DNA from: Chloroflexota bacterium
GTDB taxonomy: Bacteria > Chloroflexota > Anaerolineae > UBA1429
NCBI GenBank assembly: GCA_021372475.1
Contig: JAJFUJ010000199.1
Location: 1-32,433, forward strand
Direction of reading: 5' to 3'
Length of the DNA stretch: 32,433 nt
Position numbers and translations under genes: made by a program. Every line of letters begins with the position of its first letter. Position 1 is the first letter of the stretch. The notes below the pieces were generated by a model. The model did no database searches. It was not told the DNA's origin and was given only the letters and a program-made list of their open reading frames with translations. Below are positions 23,191 through 31,825 of the stretch, piece after piece.

Positions 23191-25430
23191 GGTTCGGCGG
23201 TTTTGGCAACAACAAAAGCAACCTGACTGTGCCAGTTGACTACTTTGCCGGCTAACTGGCTGATATAGAGTTGCTGCAGCGCTTGCAGCGTCTGCTCATC
23301 CAGCATAGAACGCATTTGGTCAGCATAACTGGGTTTAGCTCCTCCTGAGCTAAACCAGGCCTCCACCAGCTCCGGCGCGATATACTGCTCGCGTGTAAAA
23401 GGCACAGCTTCCAACCTGGCTATCTGCAGGCCAGCTTGCTCTAGGGCGGCTTGTAAGTCATTCAAGCCCCAGGCAGTCGAAGGATTATCGGGGTCATTGT
23501 ATATCGCTGCCTCAGCCTGCGTAATGGCAGCGGCCAAATCCTGCGGCAGTGAGCTCAGGTCTGCCAGGTCGGAAAGGCGCTGAGCCAGCGAGGGGATCAC
23601 CTCGGCCAGGCTAAGGCGCCCGCCAAGGGCAAGCAGATGGACAAGCACCTGCAGCGTTTGAGCCCGGGCGTGAGGCTGCGCCAGGGCGTTTCGCCCGATT
23701 ATTGCATCAAAGCGCAGTTCTCCCTCGCCTGATGCAGCCAACAGCTCCGGCAGTTCCTGGATAGCGCCGTACAGCACGTGCGGGCGTTCGATTTCGGCCA
23801 GCAGCTCACAGCCCTGAGATATCGTTTCTGCAGCGGCCGCATCGTGCGCCAACGTATACACACCGCCTTCTGGCGCCTGGCGCAATGCTTCCCATGTCAG
23901 CAAGCCGGTTGTAGCATTGATATCGAGCACCGTATCGTAACGGTGCAGCGCCAGGGGAGCAAAGACTTGTTCGCGTATTTCAGCCAGGTAGCGGCTGGCA
24001 GCCTGGGTAGTGCGCTGCAGCCAGCGGTCGCGCGTGCGGGTGGGCGGGGAGTAAGTGAGGGAATCGTCGGGTGAGGTTGTCTCTATCATCGCGGCCAACT
24101 GCTCCTCACGACGCCTAGCAACGTGTTCGCGCAGCTTGGCCTCATACCCCTGATCGCTCGGATGATAAAATACTTTGCCTTGAAGGCTGGCCGGCAGATA
24201 CTGCTGGGCTACCCAGTGGTCGCGGTAGGCGTGCGGATAGAGATAGCCTTCGCCATGGCCAAAGCTCTCACGGTCGCGCGAGGCATCCTTGAGGTGCGTT
24301 GGCACCTCGCCCTCCCCTTCCTGCTCCACACCAGCCAGGGCGTCAAAAAAGCCCATGGCGGAATTGGATTTCTCGGTCGTGGCCAGATACAGCGCCGCCT
24401 GCGCCAGGTGGAAGCGCCCTTCTGGCAGGCCGACACGCTCGAACGCCTCCGCAGCAGCCGTCACCACACCTAGGGCGAAAGGATCCGCCAGCCCGACATC
24501 CTCGCTGGCCAGGATTAACATGCGCCGAAAGATAAAGCGCGGATCCTCGCCGGCATATACCATGCGCGCTAGCCAATATAGGGCGGCATCCGGGTCGGAG
24601 CCGCGCAGCGACTTGATGAACGCGCTGATGGTATCAAAGTGATAATCGCCCTCCGGGTCATAGAGCACGGCGCGCTGCTGAATAGATTCCTCGGCAACAG
24701 CCATATCGATATGGATGATACCGTCGGCGGTGGGAGGGGTGGTCTCAACCGCGAGCTCCAGAGCATTGAGCACTGAACGCGCATCGCCATTGGCCACCCG
24801 CACGAGATGGTCAAGCGCATCCGAATCGAGCTGCACCCGGCGCTTGCCATAACCGCGTTCCGGGTCAGCCAAAGCATGCAGCGCTACCTGGCGCAGGTTG
24901 TCCTCGGTCAAGCGCAGCAGTTGGAACACCCGGCTGCGGCTGAGCAGCGCGCTGTTGACAGAGAAGTAAGGATTTTCAGTCGTGGCGCCAATCATGATAA
25001 TCGTGCCGTTCTCAACCCAGGGCAGCAGGGCGTCCTGTTGGGCTTTGTTCCAACGGTGCACCTCGTCGATGAATAGAATCGTGCGCTCGCCGGCCATGCT
25101 GCGCACCTGCTGAGCTTCGGCGGTAATAGCGCGGATATCTGCCACACCCGCCAGGACGGCGTTTATCGTCACAAAGCGCGAGCGGGTAGTATTGGCAATG
25201 ACTCGCGCGAGGGTGGTCTTGCCCGAGCCGGGAGGCCCATAAACGATTAACGAGGAGAGCTGGTCAGCCTGGATGGCACGGCGCAGCAACCGGCCATGCC
25301 CCAGGATATGCTCCTGCCCGACGAACTCATCCAGGGTGCGCGGCCGCATGCGAGCCGCTAGAGGCGCTTCTCGCTCGATGCGCTCCTGGTTGGCTTGTGA
25401 AAACAGGTCATTGCCCTTTTGCTTAGCCAC
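23184..25430 (-). CDS. rarA: RarA/MgsA recombination factor fused to a C-terminal methyltransferase-like domain
   Basis: A 748-residue protein; ordinary RarA is about 430-450. Residues 1-440 are a complete replication-associated AAA+ ATPase: [18 protein letters not shown], Walker [10 protein letters not shown] (65-73), Walker [11 protein letters not shown] (118-127), [19 protein letters not shown] sensor region, and the C-terminal [20 protein letters not shown] and [15 protein letters not shown] blocks. After a linker, residues about 470-748 look like a class I SAM-dependent methyltransferase, with motif [20 protein letters not shown] (499-515), [10 protein letters not shown], and [16 protein letters not shown]. 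Motif I lacks the usual glycines, so catalysis is uncertain. The start is GTG, overlapping the DUF4129 gene by 8 bases. It is the last gene of the moxR operon. Confidence 0.9.
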   Translation of the reverse strand: MAKQKGNDLFSQANQERIEREAPLAARMRPRTLDEFVGQEHILGHGRLLRRAIQADQLSSLIVYGPPGSGKTTLARVIANTTRSRFVTINAVLAGVADIRAITAEAQQVRSMAGERTILFIDEVHRWNKAQQDALLPWVENGTIIMIGATTENPYFSVNSALLSRSRVFQLLRLTEDNLRQVALHALADPERGYGKRRVQLDSDALDHLVRVANGDARSVLNALELAVETTPPTADGIIHIDMAVAEESIQQRAVLYDPEGDYHFDTISAFIKSLRGSDPDAALYWLARMVYAGEDPRFIFRRMLILASEDVGLADPFALGVVTAAAEAFERVGLPEGRFHLAQAALYLATTEKSNSAMGFFDALAGVEQEGEGEVPTHLKDASRDRESFGHGEGYLYPHAYRDHWVAQQYLPASLQGKVFYHPSDQGYEAKLREHVARRREEQLAAMIETTSPDDSLTYSPPTRTRDRWLQRTTQAASRYLAEIREQVFAPLALHRYDTVLDINATTGLLTWEALRQAPEGGVYTLAHDAAAAETISQGCELLAEIERPHVLYGAIQELPELLAASGEGELRFDAIIGRNALAQPHARAQTLQVLVHLLALGGRLSLAEVIPSLAQRLSDLADLSSLPQDLAAAITQAEAAIYNDPDNPSTAWGLNDLQAALEQAGLQIARLEAVPFTREQYIAPELVEAWFSSGGAKPSYADQMRSMLDEQTLQALQQLYISQLAGKVVNWHSQVAFVVAKTAEPQ

Positions 25431-27102
25431 GATCGCCCTCAGCTTTTTGCTGCGCCAGACGGCGTTTGCGCTCGTTCAGCGCCCGTCGGGCGCTACGCCA
25501 ATTCTGCTGAGCCACTGCCACGAGCTCATCATCGACGATATGCTCTGAATACCGCGCCACCATAAAGCTGTCGGTTAGCTGGTGAGCCGCTTGACCGCTT
25601 TCCGGCAAACTAGCAGCGAGGCTCTGTTCATATTCAAGGGGCGTCGCCGAGTGCGGCCGCGTCAATCCCTGGTCTTCTGCATACTCCAGCAGCGCGAGGT
25701 ATAGAAAGCGCACGCGTTCACGCGTAGTCATTCGGTTCCAATTGACGCGGCGCGTCCGTGGGCGCGTGCGCCTGGCCTGGCGTAGCGCCACTACCTGGCG
25801 CTGCAGGCCGCTCTTGAGGGTCCGCCATAGGCGCGCAGATCCCTTGCCCAAACCCCTGAATAGATCTGCCAACCATTTCAGAATACGCAAGTCTTTTAAG
25901 CGTCTGAATAGATCCCAACGGTCATTTAGAAACCGCAGGATGGCATAGGTGGCGACGGCCAGCAAAACACCCCAGAAGATCATCGAGCGGGCAACCTGCA
26001 GCCAGCTTGCCGTCCCCGCCGCCCCGCCGACAACGTCGGGCGGAATGGGGGTCGCGACCGGAACGGGCGTCACGCTCGCTTCCATGGGTTGGTTCTTGAA
26101 CAAGCTACCCAAAAACATAACGATATATGTTACGGCGGCGATGATAAAGTAAACCAAATTGAGCACAACATAAGCGATCCAGCGTACCACTGTGCTGATG
26201 ACGCTGATTACGCCAACGGAATAGCTGACGGGCAAAAGCGCCGAAATAACGCCCACCAAACCAAGGAAGAGCAGCACATATATCGTCCAGCGCTGCCCCA
26301 ACGCTGGTGCGACGGAAATCCCCTGGTTTTCCCAGGTAGCCTTGAGGGTGGTGTACTGCACCTGGCTGATAAGCAGCAAGCCAATAGCGTAATACAGCAT
26401 AATATTAAGGATAGCGGGTGTTGCCGGTTTGCCAACGAGCGCCATGTTACGGATATCCATCTGGGTCAATCCGGCCAGCGCTATCATCAGGGCGCCACCG
26501 ATGAAATATGTAGTGGTGATCCCATGGATGCGCGAACGTCGATCAACCTGGCCATGCTGCGGGATCGTCACCCGCAAATAAAAATCTGGATCGGTAACAA
26601 CCGGCGGCTTCTCGAACGGCGAGCTTTCTAGCTCCTGAATTGCCTTCGAGAGATATGCGGCGACAGCCCAAAAGACAAATATCAATAGCGCTTCCATTAT
26701 AAACTCGGCGCTAAAAAAGGTGGCTACATCAGTGCCCCAATCCGACATATCCTGTAAAAGCCGCTGGCTGCCGTATGTGAAATACATACCAAAGCGAATA
26801 ACCAACAAGATAACCACCCACTCGACGAACCGGAAGCGGAATACATCGCGCTGGCCTGCTTCACGACGGTTTAGCAGTCGCTGGGCGTGGATACTTTCCA
26901 GAGAGACAAGAAAAACCAGGATAACGATGAAATCGGCCGGCCAGTTGGGGGACATGATAGACACAAACATGGCCACAGATTTGGCTATGCAAGTCATCAT
27001 TCCCGCAATGGCTAGCGGGCGGATGATCTCCTCCATAGCAAACTGGCTGGCAGGGCGGGCACTGCCAGCCAGCGCTTCACGCGTTGAGTTACCGCCAGAC
27101 AT
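25423..27102 (-). CDS. Polytopic membrane protein with C-terminal DUF4129-like domain
   Basis: A 559-residue protein with at least eight hydrophobic segments in the first 420 residues, including one before a Pro/Val-rich extracytoplasmic-looking stretch (VTPVPVATPIPPDV). A strongly basic cytoplasmic region (RQARRTRPRTRRVNWNR) follows, then a DUF4129-type helical C-terminus (RVRFLYLALLEYAEDQGLTRPHSATPLEYEQSLAASLP...LTDSFMVARYSEHIVDDELV). DUF4129 ends many transglutaminase-like membrane proteins, but no transglutaminase Cys-His-Asp core is visible here. It overlaps DUF58 by 14 bases and the rarA fusion by 8. In related clusters such proteins act with MoxR and DUF58, probably at the membrane. 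Confidence 0.8.
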   Translation of the reverse strand: MSGGNSTREALAGSARPASQFAMEEIIRPLAIAGMMTCIAKSVAMFVSIMSPNWPADFIVILVFLVSLESIHAQRLLNRREAGQRDVFRFRFVEWVVILLVIRFGMYFTYGSQRLLQDMSDWGTDVATFFSAEFIMEALLIFVFWAVAAYLSKAIQELESSPFEKPPVVTDPDFYLRVTIPQHGQVDRRSRIHGITTTYFIGGALMIALAGLTQMDIRNMALVGKPATPAILNIMLYYAIGLLLISQVQYTTLKATWENQGISVAPALGQRWTIYVLLFLGLVGVISALLPVSYSVGVISVISTVVRWIAYVVLNLVYFIIAAVTYIVMFLGSLFKNQPMEASVTPVPVATPIPPDVVGGAAGTASWLQVARSMIFWGVLLAVATYAILRFLNDRWDLFRRLKDLRILKWLADLFRGLGKGSARLWRTLKSGLQRQVVALRQARRTRPRTRRVNWNRMTTRERVRFLYLALLEYAEDQGLTRPHSATPLEYEQSLAASLPESGQAAHQLTDSFMVARYSEHIVDDELVAVAQQNWRSARRALNERKRRLAQQKAEGDRG

Positions 27103-28270
27103 TCAGATCACTCTCCTGCCACACCTCAAAAGTTTCGATGCCCGCCTGCTCCATACGGCGCTTGATGGCCGCAAATGAGGCCTGCGGATCAACCAGGATA
27201 AGGATAATATTCAAGCCGCTGCGCTTGAGCAGGAGCAAGATAGAGACCAGCTCGTCTGTGGCGTGTGGTGTAACGACCACTCCGGTTCCGCCCCAGCGAA
27301 GCTGCAGGCGCGCTTCCCGCAGGATGACCTCGAACGGCACCTGTTCGTTCAGTTCGATGCGCGCCAGCACGTCCAGAATCGCGGTAAGCTGCGCAGCCCC
27401 GCGGTTAGGCCGCAGGTTAATGGCGCTGTCCTCGTCCACCAGCGGGTCGCTGCCATTGCTGGATATGCCAACGGTCTGGCGCTGCTGGGTAAGCACAGCG
27501 GCGAACGATGCTGCCGTCTCGATTGCCAACTCACTGGCCGTGGCCAGACGCTGTACACTGTAATCCGCGCGGTTCAGGTTAAGATAAATCTGGGCTTCTA
27601 CGGAGATTGCCGGTTCAAAGCGTTTCGTCTGCAGTTGCCCGCTGGAAGCGGTCATCTTCCAATGGATGTGGCGCAAGCTGTCGCCATCCATGTACGGCCG
27701 GACGCCCAGCAATCGGCTGGGGTCTTCCATCAGGCTTTGCTTGCGCCGTATCGTACCGTAAGGCGTTTGAGCCGGAAGGCTGAGGTCGGTCAAAGACACA
27801 ATACGCGGGTACACTGCAATATTATGCTTGTGAATAACCTGACGCTCCTCGGAATAGATGCCAAACAGGTCGCCCGCCTCAATAGTCATCGGGCCTAGCA
27901 AGTATAACCCGCGGTGACGGCAATCCAGCTCATAGTGCATGGTGGCACTTGAGCGCGGGCTCATAGATAAGACCGCCCGCTCAAAATTAGGCGTCTTGAG
28001 GCGAGCCGGAACACTCTCGTGCACACGTAGATAGGGGATCGGCAGCCAAGAGCGGTTGGTTACCGTTAAGGTGACAGGCACCTTTTCTCCGTTGAGGGCG
28101 CGGCCTTCGTAGGTACGTTCGCAAACGATGCGTTTCAGCACAGCATCGATCCAGGCGCGCGAAAGCAGGTAAACAAAGAAAAAGATATAGACAACGTAGA
28201 ATATAAAATCAAAGCGAAAGAAAGCTGCTAACGCTATCACGCCGAGAAGGAAAACCATTAAATTCGGCAT
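27089..28270 (-). CDS. DUF58 domain protein
   Basis: A 393-residue protein with two hydrophobic N-terminal segments (MVFLLGVIALAAFF and FIFYVVYIFFFVYLL), an Ig-like beta region (VPVTLTVTNRSWLPIPYLRVHE, RGLYLLGPMTIEAGDLFG), and the DUF58 signature DSLRHIHWKMTASSGQLQTKRFEP (about 198-221). A vWA-like remainder follows. The signature resembles the usual GDPLRRIHWKATAR form with minor changes. DUF58 proteins accompany MoxR ATPases, which are thought to remodel or insert metals into partner proteins. The ATG lies 15 bases after the moxR stop. The gene overlaps the DUF4129 gene by 14 bases. Confidence 0.92.
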   Translation of the reverse strand: MPNLMVFLLGVIALAAFFRFDFIFYVVYIFFFVYLLSRAWIDAVLKRIVCERTYEGRALNGEKVPVTLTVTNRSWLPIPYLRVHESVPARLKTPNFERAVLSMSPRSSATMHYELDCRHRGLYLLGPMTIEAGDLFGIYSEERQVIHKHNIAVYPRIVSLTDLSLPAQTPYGTIRRKQSLMEDPSRLLGVRPYMDGDSLRHIHWKMTASSGQLQTKRFEPAISVEAQIYLNLNRADYSVQRLATASELAIETAASFAAVLTQQRQTVGISSNGSDPLVDEDSAINLRPNRGAAQLTAILDVLARIELNEQVPFEVILREARLQLRWGGTGVVVTPHATDELVSILLLLKRSGLNIILILVDPQASFAAIKRRMEQAGIETFEVWQESDLNVWR

Positions 28271-28285
28271 CGTGCTTCCGCCGTC

Positions 28286-29239
28286 CTAGGCCGGCTCGCT
28301 CAAATCAAGCCGGGTCTCTTCAAGGATGGTGCTTAGAATGGCATGGCTGTCGCGGCCACGCAAGGCGCTCTCCGGCTTGATAATAAGCCGATGGCCGATA
28401 ATTGCGGGTGCAAGCAGCTTCACGTCATCCGGCAGCACGTAATCGCGCCCGCGGATGGCAGCCAGCGCCTGAGCAGCCTTGAATAAACCCAGGCTGCCGC
28501 GCGGGCTGACGCCCAGCGCCAGATCATAGTGTTCGCGGGTAGCGCGAACCAGGCGCAGGATGTAGTGGCTCACAGTTTCATCCACGGTAATATCCCACAG
28601 CTCGGGCTGCAGACGCAGCAGGTCTTTAATATCGACAACCTGAGTCAGGCTCTCAATCGGATGGGCGCGCCGCAGGTTGATAAGGATTTGCTGCTCCTCC
28701 TCGAAGGTTGGGTAACCCAAAGAGATGCGCATCAGAAAGCGGTCAAGCTGCGCTTCGGGCAGAGGAAAGGTGCCTTCATATTCGATTGGGTTTTGGGTAG
28801 CAAGCACCATAAAAGGATGCGGCAGGTGGCGCGTGTTGCCATCCACCGTAACCTGGCTCTCGCCCATCGCCTCAAGGAGCGCAGACTGAGTTCGGGGGGT
28901 GGCGCGGTTGATCTCATCCGCCAACAGGATGTTCACAAAAGCAGGGCCGGGGCGGAACTCGAATTCGCCGGTCTTTTGGTTAAAGACAGAAACGCCGGTG
29001 ACGTCATTCGGCAACAGATCCGGCGTACACTGCAGCCGTTTGAATGAACAGCCCAGTGAAAGCGCCACAGCGCGAGCGAGCATCGTTTTCCCCACCCCGG
29101 GGATATCCTCAATGAGCACATGGCCGTCGCACAGCAGCGCTACCATCACCAGTTCGATGGCCTGGCGTTTACCTACAATGACGTGTTCGACATTATTGAT
29201 GACGGTATCGACAAACTGTGCGATTTCTTTGACAGACAT
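28286..29239 (-). CDS. MoxR family AAA+ ATPase
   Basis: A 317-residue cytoplasmic ATPase. VIVGKRQAIELVMVALLCDGHVLIEDIPGVGKTMLARA carries Walker A (GVGKT, about 48-52). LLADEINRATPRTQSALLEAM carries Walker B and the arginine region, ATQNPIEYEGTFPLPEAQLDRF holds sensor 1, and the ending (SPRGSLGLFKAAQALAAIRGRDYVLPDDV) is sensor 2, all normal for MoxR. MoxR proteins act as chaperones for enzyme or membrane complexes. It leads a four-gene operon, with AGAAGG 10 bases before the ATG and a promoter upstream. No vWA-domain partner other than the DUF58 protein is visible. Confidence 0.95.
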   Translation of the reverse strand: MSVKEIAQFVDTVINNVEHVIVGKRQAIELVMVALLCDGHVLIEDIPGVGKTMLARAVALSLGCSFKRLQCTPDLLPNDVTGVSVFNQKTGEFEFRPGPAFVNILLADEINRATPRTQSALLEAMGESQVTVDGNTRHLPHPFMVLATQNPIEYEGTFPLPEAQLDRFLMRISLGYPTFEEEQQILINLRRAHPIESLTQVVDIKDLLRLQPELWDITVDETVSHYILRLVRATREHYDLALGVSPRGSLGLFKAAQALAAIRGRDYVLPDDVKLLAPAIIGHRLIIKPESALRGRDSHAILSTILEETRLDLSEPA

Positions 29240-29274
29240 CTCTATCAGCCTTCTTTCGCTAGTGAGGTAGCCTT

Positions 29275-29303
29275 ATTCTAGGCATGCAATACATCCTAGG
29301 CAA
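29275..29303 (-). promoter_or_regulatory. Promoter of the moxR operon
   Basis: On the minus strand TTGCCT (29303-29298) and TAGAAT (29280-29275) are separated by 17 bases. The expected start near 29268 leaves about 28 bases to the moxR ATG. Confidence 0.68.
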
Positions 29304-29578
29304 GTGTTTGCACGCGACGATGTTCAGTTTACCCCATATTGTCCCATCTGGAGCAACGCGCTACCGATGCTTGCGTATAGAAAGCAGAGTTTTCACAGCC
29401 AATGCTGTAAGATAGCTGAGTGACACTGTACTGAGTTGTTGGGAACGCTGTGCCGCGAGCATTTACTAACAACTAACGCACAACAGAGCTACCTGCATTA
29501 GGTAGGATGTACAGCGGTATCGTATGCTTGGGCACGGGCGCTTTGCTCAGGCAAGTCGCGATTTGGGGGAATTGCCTA
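29304..29578 (+). other. Non-coding stretch between moxR and the DUF4013 gene
   Basis: No convincing reading frame is seen on either strand in this roughly 275-base stretch. It contains a small hairpin CTACCT/AGGTAG (29489-29505) and several ACAAC/TTGTTG-like short repeats, but no clear terminator, repeat family or RNA signature that I recognise. It may be an untranslated or regulatory spacer. Confidence 0.4.
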
Positions 29579-29607
29579 TTGAAGATGATAAAAGAATAAC
29601 TTATAAT
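29579..29607 (+). promoter_or_regulatory. Promoter of the DUF4013 gene
   Basis: TTGAAG (29579-29584) and a perfect TATAAT (29602-29607) are separated by 17 bases. Transcription should start near 29614, giving a leader of about 46 bases that ends in GGAGGG, 5 bases before the ATG. Confidence 0.78.
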
Positions 29608-29659
29608 CATTTATGCAGAGAGTACCAGAGTCGTTTTCAGGCACTTACAGGAGGGAAGT

Positions 29660-30364
29660 ATGGATGCAAGTCGGTCTTTCAAGTACGTTTTTGAGGACAA
29701 GGACTGGATCAAAAAGGTGCTTATCGGCGGTGTATTGAATATCATCCCAGTGGTTGGCTGGGCGTTTACATTAGGTTACGGGATGCGGCACTTTAAGAAA
29801 ATACGCGAGGGCCAGGAATTGCCGCTCCCCGAATGGGACGACTGGGGAGGAGATTTCCAGCGAGGTATTATGATCCTGGTGGGCTTCCTCGGTTACGCCG
29901 TGCCATTTATTATCCTGGGCATCTTCTCTAGTATTTTCGGTGCAGCCGGCGATGATGCAATCCAGCGCGGTAATAGCGGCGGTGTTTGGATGGTTTGCAC
30001 CGGCTTGATAACATTTGTTGAAGTTATATATGGAATTGTCCTTGCCGCTTGGTCACCCGCGGCGCTCTTGAGCTATTTGAAAGAAGAGAAACTGGCAGCC
30101 TTCTTCAAATTCGCTGATATTTGGGCGATTATCAAGACCAACAGTAAAGAATACATTACTCTGGTGCTGATGTGGTTGGTCGCCATGGTTGCTGCCAGCA
30201 TTATCGGCACAATTCTCTGCGGTGTCGGCAACTGGTTTACGTGGTTTATCGCTACCCTGATATGTATGCACCTGCTCGCGCAGTTCTATAACATTATCTG
30301 GGGCGCCGGGACCCCATTCAGCAGCACGCCGCCAGCCGACAACTCGTTCCAGATTCCTCAATAA
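29660..30364 (+). CDS. DUF4013 domain membrane protein
   Basis: A 234-residue polytopic protein. The family start SFKYVFEDKDWIKKVLIGGVLNIIPVVGWAFTLGYGMRHFKKI is followed by LPLPEWDDWGGDFQRGI (about 54-70), then four to five membrane segments and a conserved AWSPAALLSYLKEEKLAAFFKFADIWAIIKTNSKEYI loop. The end is a short Pro/Ser-rich tail. DUF4013 has no known function. It occurs in archaea, Chloroflexota and other groups, often as solitary genes. Here too it forms a single-gene unit with its own promoter and terminator. No signal peptide cleavage site is apparent. Confidence 0.85.
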   Translation: MDASRSFKYVFEDKDWIKKVLIGGVLNIIPVVGWAFTLGYGMRHFKKIREGQELPLPEWDDWGGDFQRGIMILVGFLGYAVPFIILGIFSSIFGAAGDDAIQRGNSGGVWMVCTGLITFVEVIYGIVLAAWSPAALLSYLKEEKLAAFFKFADIWAIIKTNSKEYITLVLMWLVAMVAASIIGTILCGVGNWFTWFIATLICMHLLAQFYNIIWGAGTPFSSTPPADNSFQIPQ

Positions 30365-30380
30365 CGCGCTTATGCCGGTT

Positions 30381-30417
30381 CAAGAGGCGGAGATATATGT
30401 CTCCGCCTCTTGCGTTT
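30381..30417 (+). terminator. Intrinsic terminator after the DUF4013 gene
   Basis: A 13-base perfect stem (CAAGAGGCGGAGA pairing with TCTCCGCCTCTTG, loop TATATG) lies 16 bases after the stop codon and is followed by CGTTTCC. The U-run is short, but the stem is very strong. Confidence 0.75.
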
Positions 30418-30474
30418 CCTATGAATGATAGCTGCTGAAAGCGAGTCTGACAGTTTTTGGCAGTTATCGCACGT

Positions 30475-30507
30475 TATAATGGTGCTGTCTGGTTGCCGTA
30501 AAGGCAA
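30475..30507 (+). promoter_or_regulatory. mvaA -10 box and leader hairpin (tentative)
   Basis: A perfect TATAAT at 30475-30480 lies 42 bases before the mvaA ATG, but no good -35 box is at 16-18 bases. In the leader, TTGCC-GTAAA-GGCAA (30493-30507) can form a small hairpin just ahead of the AAGGA ribosome-binding site. Confidence 0.45.
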
Positions 30508-30522
30508 GCAGCTCTAAGGAAG

Positions 30523-31824
30523 ATGGACATTAAAACATCCAGGATCCCCGGTTTTTACAAGCTCTCTGTGTATGAACGCCGCCGGCTCGTAGCTGAGTTT
30601 GCCAGCCTGGGCTCGGCAGAGAGTCAACCGAATAACGAGATGCCTGCGCTCGAGCTTGAACAGGCTGAACGGATGATCGAGAACGTCATCGGCACTTACT
30701 GCCTGCCTTTTGCTATCGCCACCAACTTTACCATCAATGGCCAGGACCGTCTGGTACCGATGGTCATCGAAGAACCATCTGTCGTGGCGGGCCTCAGTTA
30801 TGCCGCCCGCCTGGTGCGCGACGGCGGCGGTTTTCAAACCACAAGCGATGAGCCGCTGATGATCGGCCAGATGCAGATTCTGGATGTCCCCAATCCTGCC
30901 GCTGCCCGCCTCCGTTTGCTTGGCGCTAAAAGCGAGCTGCTCGAACAAGCCAATACGATTGACCCTGTGCTGGTGCGTTTAGGCGGTGGCGCGCGCGATA
31001 TCGCGGTGCACCTGATACCCGCAAGCCCGATCGGGCCGATGCTGGTGTTGCACCTTATCTATGACGTGCGCGATGCGATGGGTGCCAACGCCGTAAATAC
31101 TGCGGTGGAATCATTGACTGCAACCGTGGAGCGCCTGAGCGGCGGGAGAGTAGGCTTGCGCATCATCTCTAACCTGGCTGACCGACGCTTGGCGCGCGCC
31201 TGGGGACGGGTGCCCAAGGAATCGCTGGCACTGGAAGGGTTACCGGCCGAGGAAGGCGTCCAGCGCGTGCTCGAAGCGCACGCCTTTGCCGAGGTTGACC
31301 CGTACCGCGCAACTACCCATAACAAAGGTATCATGAACGGCATCGATGCAGTAGCCTTGGCGACCGGCAACGATTGGCGCGCCATCGAAGCCGGAGCGCA
31401 CGCCTATGCTGCGCGTTCAGGAGTTTACAAACCCCTCACCACCTGGGAGCGCTCCGCCGAAGGGGACCTCATCGGTTCGATCGAGCTGCCTCTCGCCGCG
31501 GGCACAGTGGGCGGCGCTACCAAGAGCCATCCGCAAGCACGCTACGCGTTGCAAATATTGGGGGTGGAGCACGCTCGCGAGCTGGCCGAGATTATGGCGT
31601 CCGTCGGGTTGGCTCAGAACCTGGCAGCGCTGAGGGCGCTGGCGATGGAAGGCATCCAGCGCGGACATATGCGGCTGCATGCCCGCCAGGTGGCTATGGC
31701 TGCGGGTGCAGAAGGTGAATTAGTCGACCTGGTAGCCGATAGAATGATCCAGGCGCAGACGGTGCGTTCCGATGCTGCCGAAACCATTCTAAAGGCACTG
31801 CGCGTCCAAACGGGGAGCGTATAG
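30523..31824 (+). CDS. mvaA: Hydroxymethylglutaryl-CoA reductase, class II (bacterial type)
   Basis: This enzyme makes (or, in degraders, consumes) mevalonate from HMG-CoA. The 433-residue cytoplasmic protein matches the class II Pseudomonas-type enzyme with a constant offset of one. Catalytic Glu84 is in [21 protein letters not shown] (184-193) is the nucleotide region, Lys268 is in THNKGIMNG, Asp284 is in ATGNDWRA, and His382 is in the GHMRLHARQ flap domain. The N-terminal [17 protein letters not shown] (53-69) binds HMG-CoA. No membrane anchor is present. AAGGA precedes the ATG by 5 bases. mvaS starts 1 base after its stop, which argues for a biosynthetic mevalonate operon rather than mevalonate catabolism. 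Confidence 0.97.
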   Translation: MDIKTSRIPGFYKLSVYERRRLVAEFASLGSAESQPNNEMPALELEQAERMIENVIGTYCLPFAIATNFTINGQDRLVPMVIEEPSVVAGLSYAARLVRDGGGFQTTSDEPLMIGQMQILDVPNPAAARLRLLGAKSELLEQANTIDPVLVRLGGGARDIAVHLIPASPIGPMLVLHLIYDVRDAMGANAVNTAVESLTATVERLSGGRVGLRIISNLADRRLARAWGRVPKESLALEGLPAEEGVQRVLEAHAFAEVDPYRATTHNKGIMNGIDAVALATGNDWRAIEAGAHAYAARSGVYKPLTTWERSAEGDLIGSIELPLAAGTVGGATKSHPQARYALQILGVEHARELAEIMASVGLAQNLAALRALAMEGIQRGHMRLHARQVAMAAGAEGELVDLVADRMIQAQTVRSDAAETILKALRVQTGSV

Positions 31825-31825
31825 C

